Source of the DNA: Pochonia chlamydosporia 170
Taxonomy: Eukaryota; Ascomycota; Sordariomycetes; Hypocreales; Clavicipitaceae
Length of the DNA: 64,000 bases
Direction: 5' to 3'
Assembly: GCF_001653235.2 (NCBI RefSeq)
Contig: NC_035793.1
Location: 682,001-746,000 of the forward strand
Shown one piece after another: positions 34,114 to 46,614 of this stretch. The position numbers were made by a program, and so were the translations under genes. Positions within the stretch are counted from its first letter, which is position 1; the number at the start of each line of letters is the position of its first letter. The notes below the pieces were generated by a model, which saw only the letters and a list, made by a program, of their open reading frames with translations, had not been told where the DNA came from and did no database searches.

Positions 34114-35482
34114 ATGGACCTCAGCCGTCCAAGCGGTAAAACAGTCATTATCATCGAATGGGTTCTCCTTCTCATAGCCGCGATCCCGATTTTAGCCCGC
34201 CTGTACTTGCGACTTAAAATCAGCCGCCACCGTCTTTATATCAGCGATGTGTTGGCCTGCTTAACTTGGTGCGTATCGGTGGCAGTTTCAGTATGCGACA
34301 CTACCAGCCTGATCATGGGCGTTCTCGAGCCAGACGTCGATTTGTCTTTCAGCGGATTTGATAGAGAGACATTTGTAGCGGCCTCGAAGGTATTTCTTTT
34401 GTCCTTTCCATTGCGCAATTTACTTGTAATATTTCCCAGGAAAATTCGAACTAACAATGGTCACATACTCATGTTGCTGTCACCTATCTTCTGAGGACAG
34501 GCTACTATCTTAGTAAGGCGACTGTCTTATCGTTTTACTTTCAACTTTTCCCGGCAACTTTGACGCGTTACAGAATGGTTCTCTGGGCTCTTGTCGGCTA
34601 TACAGCAATCGGATACGTCGCCGACACCGTGCTATATACAATTTGGATGCTCCCACTACATTGCGGTTGGTATGTCATACCTCCTTAGCCTCGTCGCCGA
34701 ATTTCTTGTTTAGCTTTAGAGAACCACTAACAAATTAAAGGGTTCCCGATGACCCTAGCTGCCGTGTCTTGGTGGGCGGCATGGATTGTTTCCGGATTTC
34801 GTGGGCTGTACAGTTCGCGGGTGATATTTTCAGTATCGCGACCTCTCTCTAATCCCTCTTATACCAGTAAACTTTACTAACCCAAGCCTCCAGTCTTTAT
34901 CTTTCCGTTATTCATCTATAGCCGTATTCAAATGAACCGCATTGTCAAGTTGGGCGTGTTTTTAACCTTCGCACTAGGCATCATCAACATTGCCTTTTGC
35001 TTGTTAAGATTCCTAATGATACAACTCGATCAGAAAAAGGGCGCAAGAAGCGGCTCGCTCACAATTATGAGTAAGTCTTCATTCATTTTTATCTCTAGTC
35101 CTATTTCCATAGACTGGGATTGCGAGGGGTTCTGCAATGTGATCCGTACCCCTTTCAATAGCGCTGCAACACCGTTGAGAAACCGAGCCGATGACAATGT
35201 ATCGTCCGCAAAAGTAAACTAACTCGTCTGGCCACAGCGCTCTTCGTTAATCTCGACTTGAATATTGGCCTGATAATTGCATGTCTGCCATGTCTGCGAC
35301 CGTACCTACGCATGATTCAGCCGGACTCGTGCAGTAATGATCGGGACACCTGTCTTGACCCTCATTGTGCGTCACACAATGATTTCCGTGGGTCATTGTC
35401 TACCTTTCGGCGAGACTCTACCCCACACGGTGGAACATCAAAAGCGAACGAGGGACCTGCGGCCCCGTACCCCCGCAGTTAG
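34114..35482 (+). pseudogene. Rhodopsin-domain (PTH11/SAT4-like) gene, probably disrupted
   Basis: Second member of the family in this window. Exons 34114-34389, about 34440-34669, 34741-34832, 34894-35070 and 35238-35482. TM marks: EWVLLLIAAIPILARLYLRL at the start, LRTGYYLSKATVLSFYFQLF, DDPSCRV in the outer loop, GLIIACLPCLRPYL near the end. All junctions from exon 2 on are in phase. At the start of exon 2 they are not: the reading KFELTMVTY lies in a different phase from VTYLLRTGYYLSK, with about 19 extra bases bracketed by GTCAC. I cannot find a splice that repairs it, so I call it disrupted; an unusual intron or a sequencing error would make it intact. Confidence 0.6.
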
Positions 35483-36365
35483 GATGCCAGCGCAAGCTTA
35501 TCAATCCTCATGAGAAAGCTCTCTCTGCACCGTCATATACATATTTTACTATATTTGGTGTGATACACACACACACACACAATTTATTAACGCCCGGTGG
35601 AGTCACCTCCAATAGGGCAACTATCAATCTGTGATACGTACATGGCGCCCGGGTTATGACTTTTCCTCATAGTAGCCCATACAAGATACAGTCTAGTTCT
35701 GGGTTATTGCTGTTGATATCCTTTCTCTCTATGGTTTCTCATGCATTAGGTATTTATTATCCGCGGGCTGGCTTGGAGATTTTGATTTCTCCAAGTGTTT
35801 AACGTCCTATCTACAGCGGCTGAAGCGATGCCAGCGTAAAGTGGCATAAGGTGAAAGTTGAGGTTGGGCGAAAGGTAGGGGGGGGGAGTTAGTTATTAAG
35901 ACGGCCTGTAGTCATTACAAACCGTATTATTGCTCGTACAGCTCTCATATTTAGCTTCCACTTTAGTCCGTCGGACGGCGATTTGCCTCCCAAATAGAAG
36001 GAAAGATTTCCTTGTAGTGTTTTTGTACACTAAAGCATCTCTTATCTGTAGTCTGCCCACTTATTGCATCTAAAGAGAAAGTGTGCTACTATTTCTCGCT
36101 CTCTTCCGCAATTGCATTAATCTAATGCCACTCTCTTTATTTAACACAGATAGTTATTAAGTGCAGACATACCTGTTCCTAGTTATGCTAGAACGCTACG
36201 TTCTTTCCATAAAAGTTCGTCATAAAGCAGCCAAGTGTGGTTTCCAGGCAATACTGCATCTATCCTCTTGGCGTGTTTGCCGACCTTCTCCGGCAGACAT
36301 TATTCTAATTTCAGCTTTTGCGTTTAATTATTCAGTGTTATAGACCTTATTTAAGGGAATTATCT
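35483..36365. other. Spacer with (AC)n repeat and transposon debris
   Basis: An (AC)n microsatellite at about 35565-35581, then relic B of the repeated protein and the likely 3' flank of the LINE fragment. Nothing intact. Confidence 0.5.
35889..36018 (-). pseudogene. Relic B of an unidentified repeated protein
   Basis: Minus-strand frame KTLQGNLSFYLGGKSPSDGL then KWKLNMRAVRAIIRF and VMTTGRLNN, ending in a stop. Open and coherent over about 43 codons. It is the better-preserved partner of relic A at 33240-33371. It may be the C-terminal end of a transposon protein; I cannot name the family. Confidence 0.5.
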
Positions 36366-36806
36366 CTATGGCGTCATCCCATCCTCAGTTGCCTCGCGAG
36401 CCTCCGTCTTCGCCATCCTTAACAATTCATTTTTATTGCTTACCGGGATCCATTTAATTACCACTCTGTTTCCCCTTTCTCGTAACTTTTCTATAACCTC
36501 GTAGATCAACCGCAGATATGCCTGGCCTGACTGTTGTCGTGGGTTACTGAGGCTGATCACCGCCGCTTTATTACTGGTTATTACAGCCATGCCGAAAAAT
36601 CATCAATAAATGCTATGGCTCCTCCATTGGCGTCGATGCGTCGCTGCACAAGGTCTGCGTTGTAGAACAAATATGCAACGGGGGAAAGCGGCGACCCCTG
36701 CGGGAGGCCGGGTTGTGCTAAACAGCGCAAGCGCAGCGCTGACAATGCCAAAGGCAATGCCCACAGCGGTAGACGGATCAAGGGTTAGTCCGTTGGTGTC
36801 ATTCAT
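36366..36806 (-). mobile_element. LINE (non-LTR retrotransposon) fragment with internal deletion
   Basis: The RT part reads PGLPQGSPLSPVAYLFYNAD and AIAFIDDFSAW, the motifs around the reverse transcriptase active site with F-I-DD. Directly after, in another phase, comes an RNase H piece: VITSNKAAVISLSNPRQQSG, then VVIKWIPVSNKNELLRMAKT. The normal distance between these domains is several hundred codons, so the middle is deleted at about 36590. In RNase H the usual T-D-N is T-S-N, losing a catalytic Asp. Tad/CRE-like fungal LINE by appearance. Dead copy, 5' part missing. Confidence 0.8.
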
Positions 36807-37740
36807 TGTTATGGTGTAAGTTCCTAGTAGCTATTCAGCATCAGAGAGTTATAACTGTACCTACGTGAAGTTTTACACGCATAATACAAGGATCATACTT
36901 ACCTTAAAGTAAGATTCGCGTATTGGGGTTTTATTTCTTTTGGGAAAGGAAGGAAACCGGGCAACTAGGAAATAACCAGTAGCCATGTCAGAGAATATAT
37001 AACTTATCAAGTGCTCATTGAGTAGTCGATACAACTTTGGATACACCTTTTTTGATACAAAGATCCAATGATCTATGCAGTGTGTCGGCTTATGAATGGT
37101 CAGTTTGGGGGTGGTGGTCCTTGGCCTGGTCCTGGGGTCCTGGGGTCCTCGGTTACCCGGGTAGTTGCGGCCATTTCCACCGATAGCAGACAGCCTCATT
37201 TTCCATGAGCCTAAGCCACCCGTCGTCCGGCCGCTACAGTCACCTGATGAGATGAAGTCGGCAGTACAAGAGCTGAAACACATGACGCAAGTACGCGGCC
37301 AGCAGTGATGTCAACTTTGGATGGCCCGTGATGCGATTCAACTGAGGGGGCAAGTGGGTTAATTCTGGCTAGACCTTAGACCCCTATCCCTAACAATAAC
37401 TTGACCCTGGGAAAGAATTTCAGAGTTGTACAAACCCTAACCCTTGAGCCATCACATTTTGCCACTCCGGCCAATTAAAACCCTTAGCCTGCGAACCACC
37501 GTTTGGTAGTCCTCGGAAGGGGAGCGTTATTACTATTTGCCTAGAAACTGAGGTGGGTAGCAAAGTCGATTGTTGTTAGAGTTGTGGGGAAGAGAGACTA
37601 TTTGCACATTGGGCCGAAGACCCATAGTATTGGTATTTCGGGATCTGGGGATTTGTTCCATTTGCCATATTTGGGGTCGTATGGTCCGGTTTTGACGCTA
37701 GAATCTGGGTGGATGCAACCACAACATGCAATACTTCCAA
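36807..37740. other. Spacer, nothing firm
   Basis: Only a short GGTCCTGG-type tandem (about 37121-37150) stands out. No gene supported. Confidence 0.45.
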
Positions 37741-38484
37741 CTACCTAGGTAGATATATCGGTAGATGCTGCCAAGAGAAATCTGTCGCGACATTGGACCG
37801 AGAGGTCGCCACTATCCTACCTCGGGTGTCACCAAAAGCTTGCAGCATCAACGCCTTCCCCAAAGACAGCTCAAGCAGTTCACATATACTCCAGTCATTG
37901 CCACAAAGGTCATGGGGAGCACTTGCATCCGCTAATGTCCGGGGACGAAGTCCAGTACCCGTATCTGCCTCTCTAGTCTCCACGAGCCATGTTGTTGCGT
38001 TGGTATTATTGGCGTTGACGCAAACACAAGACGCGGCGTCTACGTAAATGAGTTGAAACTCTATTTTACCGTTGCTACTCATCTACCTCGAGTATCTATC
38101 TAGCAGTATAATAGTGGTAACATAGAACGCTGCTGAATCGTAGCGGAGAATTCGCTCGGGGGACTTGCGCTGCCAAATTACCTTATCCTGTTTACCCCAT
38201 TTTCCACCAAGAGACCCATCGCGATAAAGCATCGACTCCCTATGGGGAGCGTGGTTGCGTCCGGGAAATTGTACGGCGTTCCTCTGAGGGCAAGGATGCC
38301 TTCTTCGTCTGGTGAGTCTTGTCAGCCATGTCGGATATGATATGAGACGATGCCGATATAGCGTACCGCAACGGATTCGTCCATCATAGCGACGTCTCCA
38401 GCATTTCCAGAGGATGAGCACCGTCGGGGGGAGTCCTACGACGAGTGTGATGACCGCGATGATCGCTTCAATGGTCATCCCCAT
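37741..38484 (-). CDS. Small single-pass membrane protein, unknown function
   Basis: My spliced model has three exons, 38484-38367, 38317-38196 and 38082-37741, all in phase, 193 residues. One transmembrane helix near the N-terminus (IEAIIAVITLVVGLPPTVLI) is followed by a basic stop-transfer WKCWRRR, so the bulk should be cytosolic. The rest is soluble, with a mixed pattern (ILALRGTPYNFPDATTLPIG, then IEFQLIYVDAASC). The splices turn three domain-free frames into one coherent reading, which supports the model. I do not recognise the family. N-terminal helices of this form occur on accessory fungal proteins near HET and ankyrin genes, as here; that is only context. Confidence 0.5.
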
Positions 38485-39649
38485 CGTGTACCGACAAGGC
38501 TAGAACCCTTCACGAGTGTCAGATCAAGAGAACATCAAGTAATGATCGATAGTAGGTCGGCGCTTTAAAGGTATATCGACTATCTTGGACTGTCGTAGTT
38601 GCCGCTTTGCAGAATGAGAATAATTGTCGGAGCCAGTGGCCGGCTTTGGCAGCCCAGGCAGCGACAAGAGATATAATGGACGGATGTAGAGGCCGCTTAT
38701 ATAGATCACTCTGCCCCTGGAAATATCCAGCACCACTCTAGTAGTCCAATCTCTGGCCCGTCCTGGAAGGCATTGTGATTCTGGCATAGACAAATCGGGC
38801 TGGTCAGTCGAGTCTTACTCTTGTGCGTATGCAATATCTGTAGGCATGCTGCAGCGTCCTTCCTGCATATTTTCTGCGCTAATCTTCTGCGCTAAAGATT
38901 GGTGAGATTCTGGAATTGACGATTCAGATCCTGCGGTGCCGGGGGGTGTTGGGGACTGTCTTTCCTGTCTTTCGTGTCTTTCCTGATGGATACTGACGGC
39001 ATCCCTGACCGGAGGCAGAGAGGCTGATGTGGCTGTGACACCAAAAAAGAGCCTGGTGGCCTCGCTGATTCGCTCAGTCCTCAATCACAATGGGTCCTCC
39101 AGATGCGGGAGAGGCACCTTCCCGCCCGCATTAGCGCGATACATGATTCGTCTTTTCGCACGGTCAATCCCAGTAAGTCGTCACACGTAGCAGGGCGGGT
39201 CTCGGCGTGCGGCTTCTGGGGCTGTCAAGTCTGATCAGTGCAGGTCCTACCGACTGCTGTGAAGTATTTAAGAGTGAGGCTAACCTTCGTATGACCTTCG
39301 TTAATCACTTTACTGTCATGATAACCCATTGCACTCTTTCCACTACACTCCCTTCTCTCTCTGTGCTTCTTCTATCAAGTCTAGCTTGGCTTCGAAGTCC
39401 TCTGGCTCGTGCGGCTCGCTCAATTCGCAAGAACCCGTTGGTTATCGCTCAACCCCTTAAGCCACGAGGCAAAGTGCATCTGAGGAGTCTGATACATGAA
39501 CAGCACCCGCGTGCTATGCTTAGATAGCGTTCAAGTGGACTAGGAAGCCAGACTTGCCGCATTCCAGCCCCACTCAAAGAATTTGATATACTGGCCCAAA
39601 CGGCGTGCGTCCTCGTTTATCACCTCAACGTTGTGGCACCGAGAGTCCC
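38485..39649. other. Spacer with doubtful minus-strand frames
   Basis: Minus-strand frames at 38793-38524 and 39084-38815 are polar and Ser/Glu-rich without domain; a short ATG frame begins near 39143. They might be parts of one hypothetical gene, but I found no consistent splice. The rest is the upstream region of the Clr5-ankyrin gene. Confidence 0.35.
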
Positions 39650-42600
39650 ATGGCGATTTCTATTACCATTGAGGAGTGGGAGCGGTGGAGGAACGCAATC
39701 CACACCTTTTACATCCTTGATAACCTCCCCTTGCTCGGGCCATCGGGAGTAATTGAAACGATGAAATTACGGTATAACTTCCATGCGAGGTAAGTATCTT
39801 ACTAAGTCTTGGACGGAAAGTTGTAAATTTACAGTATTTCTTTTAGTAAACGCCAATACGAATATCGATTACAGCAATGGGGCTTCGAGAAGAACATGCC
39901 TGGGTGGTATTACCCCATCGTCGCGACTAAGCTCGGTAAACGAAAGTTGGCAGGGGAGGAGAGTAACGTGTACTGGAGGGACGAGCTGGTGCCTGCCGCA
40001 AAGATCCGAAAGGAGTCATCTCGCCATGGCTACATGACAACCTTGGAAAGGGTTTACAAGGCTCAAGGTTGGATATTATGCAGAGGAGGTCCTTGGAAGG
40101 GTGTCTGGTACCCTCAGCTAACCTCCTCTAATAGAAAATGCTAATGCAGGACAATCGCCAAAGACACCGCCTGGTGTCCAGATCTGCACCGCTCCTCCCT
40201 ACTTTTCGTATCGGAAAGTGCTCCAGGATCTACCTATCCTTCAATTGCTGCGATCTATGAACTTCAATTTTAGTGAGATAGCAAGCCTTTCACTTTTCAG
40301 ATACATTAACCCGCTAATCTTGCCAATTTAAAGACAGCCCCCTCCCGTTTGAGTCAAGCGTTTCTACACTCAGCCCCATCCTATGTGGGCGCATCATTAA
40401 TGCGGCCAGTGCACTTATACCAATCTCAGCGTTTAATCAAGAACTGCCCGGCTCAAGCATTACTGTCGATAACATACAGCAAAATACATCCATTCAAATC
40501 CTCAAGGCAGTAGCGTATGCAACTTCAAATAATTTCCCGACCAATTGTAATCGGACTGAAATCTATAAATTGTTTAAGGGTCTGGGTACGATCAGCCCAA
40601 AAGTTTTCCAATTGCTTCAGGCTTCATCAAATCAAGCACTTCTCCAGGGTCTATTTCGGCTATCCATTGAAGAAGAGGATGTGTTCTTAGCGAGTACTCT
40701 TCTCAATGCAGGAGCAGATCCGAACGAGAATGTCTGCATGCACGAAGAATGTCCGATCCCTCTTAGACCTTTGCAGTACTCGTGTCTTGTCGGCAACTTC
40801 GAATTAGTCAAAGAGCTACTGCGAGTGACAGCACTGATTGATCGCTCGGAGTGTGGTTGGTCTTGCAGTCCGGTACTTTTCGCAATAAACGGTTGTTTCA
40901 AAGGGCTCTGGGAAAGTCCCTTAACAGAGGAGGCTGCTGGTCAATCTGTAGGTACCAGCACCACTGACTCTACGGATAGCGGCAACGACGACAACGACGA
41001 CAACGACGATGTTGTTACTGCCTCCACACCCAACGATGGAGGAGGAGAAACTCAAGTGCGGGCCTTGATAATGCTGATTCGTGAACTTCTGAACGCTGGT
41101 GCGGATATCAACGCAATTGCGGCGGACCTGGACGATGCAGAGTATTCATTGAAAGAATGGCGCGACGAAGCAGAACTTGACTGGTCGATGCATCCTTTGA
41201 TATATGAGAAGCATTCAGCACTAACCTTGGGATCGTCTTTCAGATGTCCAGAGCTAGTCGACTTCCTCATCAGCAATGGCGCCGACGTCGGCTTCCATAT
41301 TAAAGGTAATCGCTCAGCACTTCGAGAATGCCTCTGTAACTTATCAGAGTATCATTTGATCTGGGAGAACATCTCGCTCCTGCTGGAGGATCGTTTAGAA
41401 GATCCGGACCATCCGGGCGACCTTCCCGGGGTCGTTGAGACAGCCAAGAGTCTCATTATGGCTCAAGTGGATGTCAATGATCACGAGCCTTGCGATCTTG
41501 GTGCCGAATGTGACGAGCATGATTATCTTGAATGCTACTCAGCATTTGATCTTGGTATGCTCACTCAAGATGAGGACCTGATTGACGCCCTGTGGACTGC
41601 AGGTGCTAAACCAACGAGCCACTCCTTGGACATTGCCATCAAAGCAGGAGATTTTGATCTATTCCGTCAACTTTTGGACTCAGAGGCCCTGTTTCCAGAA
41701 TGGGCAATCACGAGTAAAGAATGGGAGGACACTGAGTTTCGGAGAACGGAATCTCGAAACGCAACGGAGGTGCAGAAAAGAAGAGCAATGATCCTAGTTG
41801 CTATACGACTGGGAGAGTGTGGAAGTCTCGAGCGTCTTATCCAATCGCATGATTGCTCAAATATTGTCAAAGACTGCACGGCCTTGCAAGAAGCAATTGG
41901 AGTGTGCTGCCAGAGAGGCTACCATGACACGCTTGTGTGCTTGCTCCAAAGCAACATCTTGCCTCGAGTTTCTGCCGGAACCATCTTCGGCTCATCAATT
42001 GCACTTGCACTTAGTCGAGGCGATCTAGGGATGGTGGACGTGCTTCTAGCAGCTGGTGCCGACGTAAACAAACCGATTCAAGACGAGGACGATAGACGCA
42101 CAGCACTTGAGATCGGCATTAAAAACAAAACCACAAAATATGTCCAAAAGTTGCTTGACCATGGAGCAAACATTGAAAGCCCAACTGAAGGGAATCTTCT
42201 CGTCAAAGCAATTGATTGTGGAGATCACGATATGACCCAGCTTCTTATGGCGTATGCAACTCCGGACGGCGTGGGAACTTGCAGATACTGGTTCGCACAT
42301 GCAGAGAGCTGTGGTTGGTATTGTCCGTTGGCAGCTGCTATTTGCAACAAACAATGGCCGCTTGTTGACCAACTACTGCAATACGGACCATCGCTGAACC
42401 CAAAATGCAGGTCCTCCCGCGTACGGAAGCCATGCATGACACCACTCTGGGCTTCTGTATATCGGAAAAATATGGCTATTACTCAGTTGCTTCTCCAGAG
42501 AGGAGCTGAGGTGAACGATGAGCTTGCTCTAATCGCTGCTTCGGAGGACAAAGATTCGATGTTTCTAAGGCTTCTTGTGGAGAAATTGTCAGCCGATAAG

Positions 42601-43584
42601 AATAGTGAAAAAAGTAATACCTTGCATGTGGCTCTCCATATGGCTATGAGTCATGGCCACTTGAACAATTTCCATCTTATCTTACACAGCGGGATGGTTG
42701 ACGTACACGCTCTCTCAAACGGCAAGACACTCCTGCATTTTGCAATTCACTTTGCTACTGTTCACGGTCATCAATTCCTGCGGCGACTCCTTGAAGCTGG
42801 GGTGAGCCCCGACTCTATCACACACGACGACCAGCTTGGTCCGCTCACAGCTCTCTTAGTAGCAATCGATAAGGGAGACTCCCAATGTGTGAGGATCATC
42901 CTGGAGACGCAAGCGAGGACAAATAGAGAATGGCCACCCGAAATGGCTTGCTCGCCGCTGCAGCTGGCAAGTTTTAAAGGAGACTTAGAAAAAGTACGAA
43001 TACTTCTGTGTCATGGCCAGGATCCAGATATTGTATCTTCTTGCACATGGCCCTATAAGTGGTACTCGAACAGTCTGAAAACACATCACAGGATTGGAAC
43101 CTGTGTGCAGAACGCGACAATGGAGAAGGACTGCGAAATTCTCAAACTGCTTCTACGACATGGAGCCAACCCTAATTTAACGACGACACACTGTCCGCAC
43201 ACAGCCTTGCAGATTGCATGCCGGGATGGCTCTCTGGAGCTAGTTGAACTACTTCTTGAATACGGCGCGAAGGTTAACTTGGCTCCAGCAAAGGAGTTTG
43301 GTGCTACGGCTCTACAGTTTGCTGCTATTGGCGGCTTTTTAGGCATAGCGCATCTTCTCCTGGAAAAGGGAGCTGAGGTCAATGCAGCACCAGCGGAAGT
43401 CAAAGGACGCACGGCGTTGGAAGGTGCAGCAGAGCATGGTAGGATCGATATGGTGCAGCTGCTAGTGAACGCTGGGGCAGATATATCTGAATTAGGGCAA
43501 GGCCAATATGAGCGTGCCTTGCACAGGGCGTCGATGAATGGTCATACTGCCACTGGAAGATTGCTTAGGTCTTTCTTATCGTAG
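39650..43584 (+). CDS. Clr5-domain ankyrin-repeat protein
   Basis: Four exons in phase: 39650-39789, 39847-40088, 40135-40272 and 40334-43584, 1256 residues. The N-terminus is a Clr5 domain split by intron 1: ITIEEWERWRNAIHTFYIL, then FHASKRQYEYRLQQWGFEKN. A helical linker follows. From about residue 190 the chain is ankyrin repeats: diverged at first, then clear at the end, for example TALQIACRDGSLELVELLLE and TALQFAAIGGFLGIAHLLLE. I estimate 14-18 repeats. An acidic Asn/Asp tract (GNDDNDDNDD) lies within. Clr5-ankyrin proteins are abundant and variable in ascomycetes; partners are unknown. Predicted soluble. The intron 2 donor GTCCTT is weak, the others good. Confidence 0.85.
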
Positions 43585-46500
43585 AATAAAAGCTTTCAGG
43601 GGAGGGGTTGACATAGTCGATGCTTAATTCAAAACAGTTAATACAAGATATACTTACTTTCCTTCAGGTGCTCGGGTTTTCCCATGAAACGAAATTTGGT
43701 ACCACAAGCCAGCACTTGGGTGAAGGGCAGAAAGAGAAGCGATCAGATGTCTCAGGATTGTATATTCTTCTATGGCGCCCAGGACGAAGCCTGGGCTAAG
43801 GCTTGTGCTTGTGGTTATTCTGGGACAAGAAAAAGAAACAAAAAACAAAATAGGAACTTCCCATCACGGCCAGTTACCCAAAGGCACTTGCAGGGGTTGA
43901 AAACCCGACAATGCCAATCCGTGCAAATGTTGTACAGCCACATACCCGGCCATACACCGTAACAGGGTCTCAAAGCTGAAAAATGCGCTGGGTGCCTGGT
44001 CAATGCCAGTCCGGGTACAGCGACTATCCAGATCCAGAGATGAAGAGATTGACTGTTTGGCAGCACTGATGTTGTTCTTGGTGAAGATCCATGTATGGAA
44101 TGGGGCCCAGGAAATAGTACATTCCAGATTTCAGAGAGACTTAAAGTTTCTAACGACGTTTAAGAACAGTAAATTGAGGTGCTTAATTATTAATGTCGAC
44201 GACAAAGAGCATGCCAGACTATACCTCGCATTTACTCACGTGCTATCTCGAGGTGCACTCACGGCTATAGAGCTACTCTTTTGACAGTACATAAGACGTC
44301 TAGTGAGTAAGCTAACTAAAGTAAGTAGTAAACCGGTAGATATTTTAAAACTGTTCACCTTAGCAACTTTTGACATGATAGTGCGTCTTCTCTTTAGAGA
44401 GACATTATAGCTTTTCGAATAAGGAGTGCTAGTCCTATAGCTTAAAAGTCAATAAATCTGGGTAAATGCAATGTTTCTTCTCGCAATCGTCTCTAACATC
44501 TTCCTCATAAACCTAGGTACATACTCCGCACAGGGGCTTGTATGGTAGCCGGGTTGTTGACGAGATACAGAGGACAGAACGCCTCGCGCTGCTCTATACC
44601 CATACGCTATGCCGAGCTTGTGGCTGTATCTCAGAAATTTAGCTTTCCGCACCTTCTGGGGTCTGTTCTGGTTCTGAACATATTTGATTATATTGCCATA
44701 ACCCACTAGCTCCATTCCGATTTGGCCTTGATCAGTAGAGCTAATTATGTCAAGGAGATTCAAGCCATGTCTTACATTTGTATCTTGAATGATGAAAACT
44801 GTGCCTCTCTTGCCGTCAACTTTTTTTGTCACTATTCCCTCCTGTCGCCAACGTCGAAGTGCATCTGAGTGCTCGTCAATCGCTATTCTTCAAAATCAAC
44901 TTTGACATTACTACAACGAACCCTCGACGTTTACATAAGATGGACAGGGTGCACAATCCTCGTACAAATATTTGCGAGTTGCTGCCTTTCTTCATTGGCG
45001 CAGTGGTTGTCATGTAAGTAAGCATGTTTGATAATAGGAGTCTCCTCATTAACGCGACCTCATCCAGCGCCGGCATATACACATATCTTGGTGTTTTAAA
45101 GGACTATTATGCCGGACTATTTTAGAATGAATGACAAGTTGCGCCCACAGATAGACCACGGATGCCTTGTTCCTTTCAACTTTAGGTTGCTTGTCGCTGC
45201 GGGTGGTGCCGTACATGGAACATCATGGACACATTGACCATTTCAAGCAATGAAATATGCTTTAAATTACTCTACATTCGATTCAGAAAAGCTGTCTTGG
45301 CTTTTGGATGATGAGCAAAAGTAGCGGTGCCAAATCTGTTCTGTGGAAAGTAAAGCGTGGTAGCCACTTGGACGGCATGGAGTACGCTGATATCCATCGC
45401 TAACTTTGGTACAACACTACAAGCCTGTGAGATCTCAGAATAATTTAGATTCAATACAGCCAATGGTACCTTCAGTCATGGCCGTTTTTTCATGACCCTC
45501 TGTTGGCTGCTTTCTGAAGCAGGCGCCTCGCTATGGAGAATTCCCTACTCCGTCCTCAGATACCGTTTTGCCAAGTCCAAGTCAGCGGCCTTACAAGATC
45601 TTTCCATGAGTCATGCTTTAATTAATAAGTATTGTGGGTGATGTCCGGGGAAGCGCTCCGAGACCAGGGAGCGGCTGAAGTTGATCCAGTAACGGGCCTG
45701 GTGCATTCTGCTCCGTCAAGCTCCTCATTACGAAGTACATAAACAAGTTAAGCGCCTACATCTCCGAGACACATAGGTGGCCCCCAAGTACCTGGTATTT
45801 TATAGAGGACCCGTCTCTGATTCAACCGAGTCATTATACCATCACAACCAAGCTTACCCTTTTGGCCCATACTGCCAGGGCTGTTGTTGGCCGTTGTTCT
45901 TCAGCTACGCCAGTGAACTGTTGGTTGCAGCGTTGAATGCGGTGATCCTCCCGTGCCTTTCATTTTGCACTAACTTGACGAAATAATTGATCCTGTACGC
46001 TTGTCTTTCGCGCAGCCACGAACTACCACCAGATTGGGCATATGGCCATTCTGACTCCCAGCCGCCTCTTCCTCAGAAATGACGATTCAGCCATTCTCGA
46101 GTCGTAGGAAAGTGAGGCAGGCGTTGCATAAGACGCGACGCAGAAGGGGGGAAGGGTTCTGCTCTCATACTTCTAGTAGAGGGAAGTTGAATGAAGACAT
46201 ATTGACAAAATTCTTGTGTGGTATTATGATTTATCAGGAGGGCATTTGCGCAACCCACCCAGCCCGCTGAGCAAGAGTAGTTGAAAGAAAGGCCCGATGA
46301 TTGTTAATAAAATAATTGAATTGCTTTGGGAATGGTAACCTCCTCTCTTCCATACATTCTACACTAGTAACTTTTCATTACCGAGACTACAAGCAATTCA
46401 GTAAAATACATTACAACGCCGTTCCGTTCTGTCTATTCTTGCCTCAAAGCTCATAGCGTTATATTACGCTGCCCGGTCCCCATATATGCGCCAGGATGTG

Positions 46501-46614
46501 ATTATTAAGAACCCGTGTTAAAACGCTTATTCCAAAGAAAAGAAAACAAAATTGACGAGCTTGAATTATAAACAGACCAATGTTGACCTTTTTATAGCCA
46601 AATCTACCTGTCGC
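43585..46614. other. Gene-poor spacer; doubtful frame at 44449-44880
   Basis: A minus-strand frame from about 44890 to 44449 (contains GMELVGYGNIIKYVQNQ and YGYRAARGVL) has no ATG at its upper end and no domain I know. It could be a fragment of a lost gene. Otherwise I see nothing in three kilobases. Confidence 0.4.
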
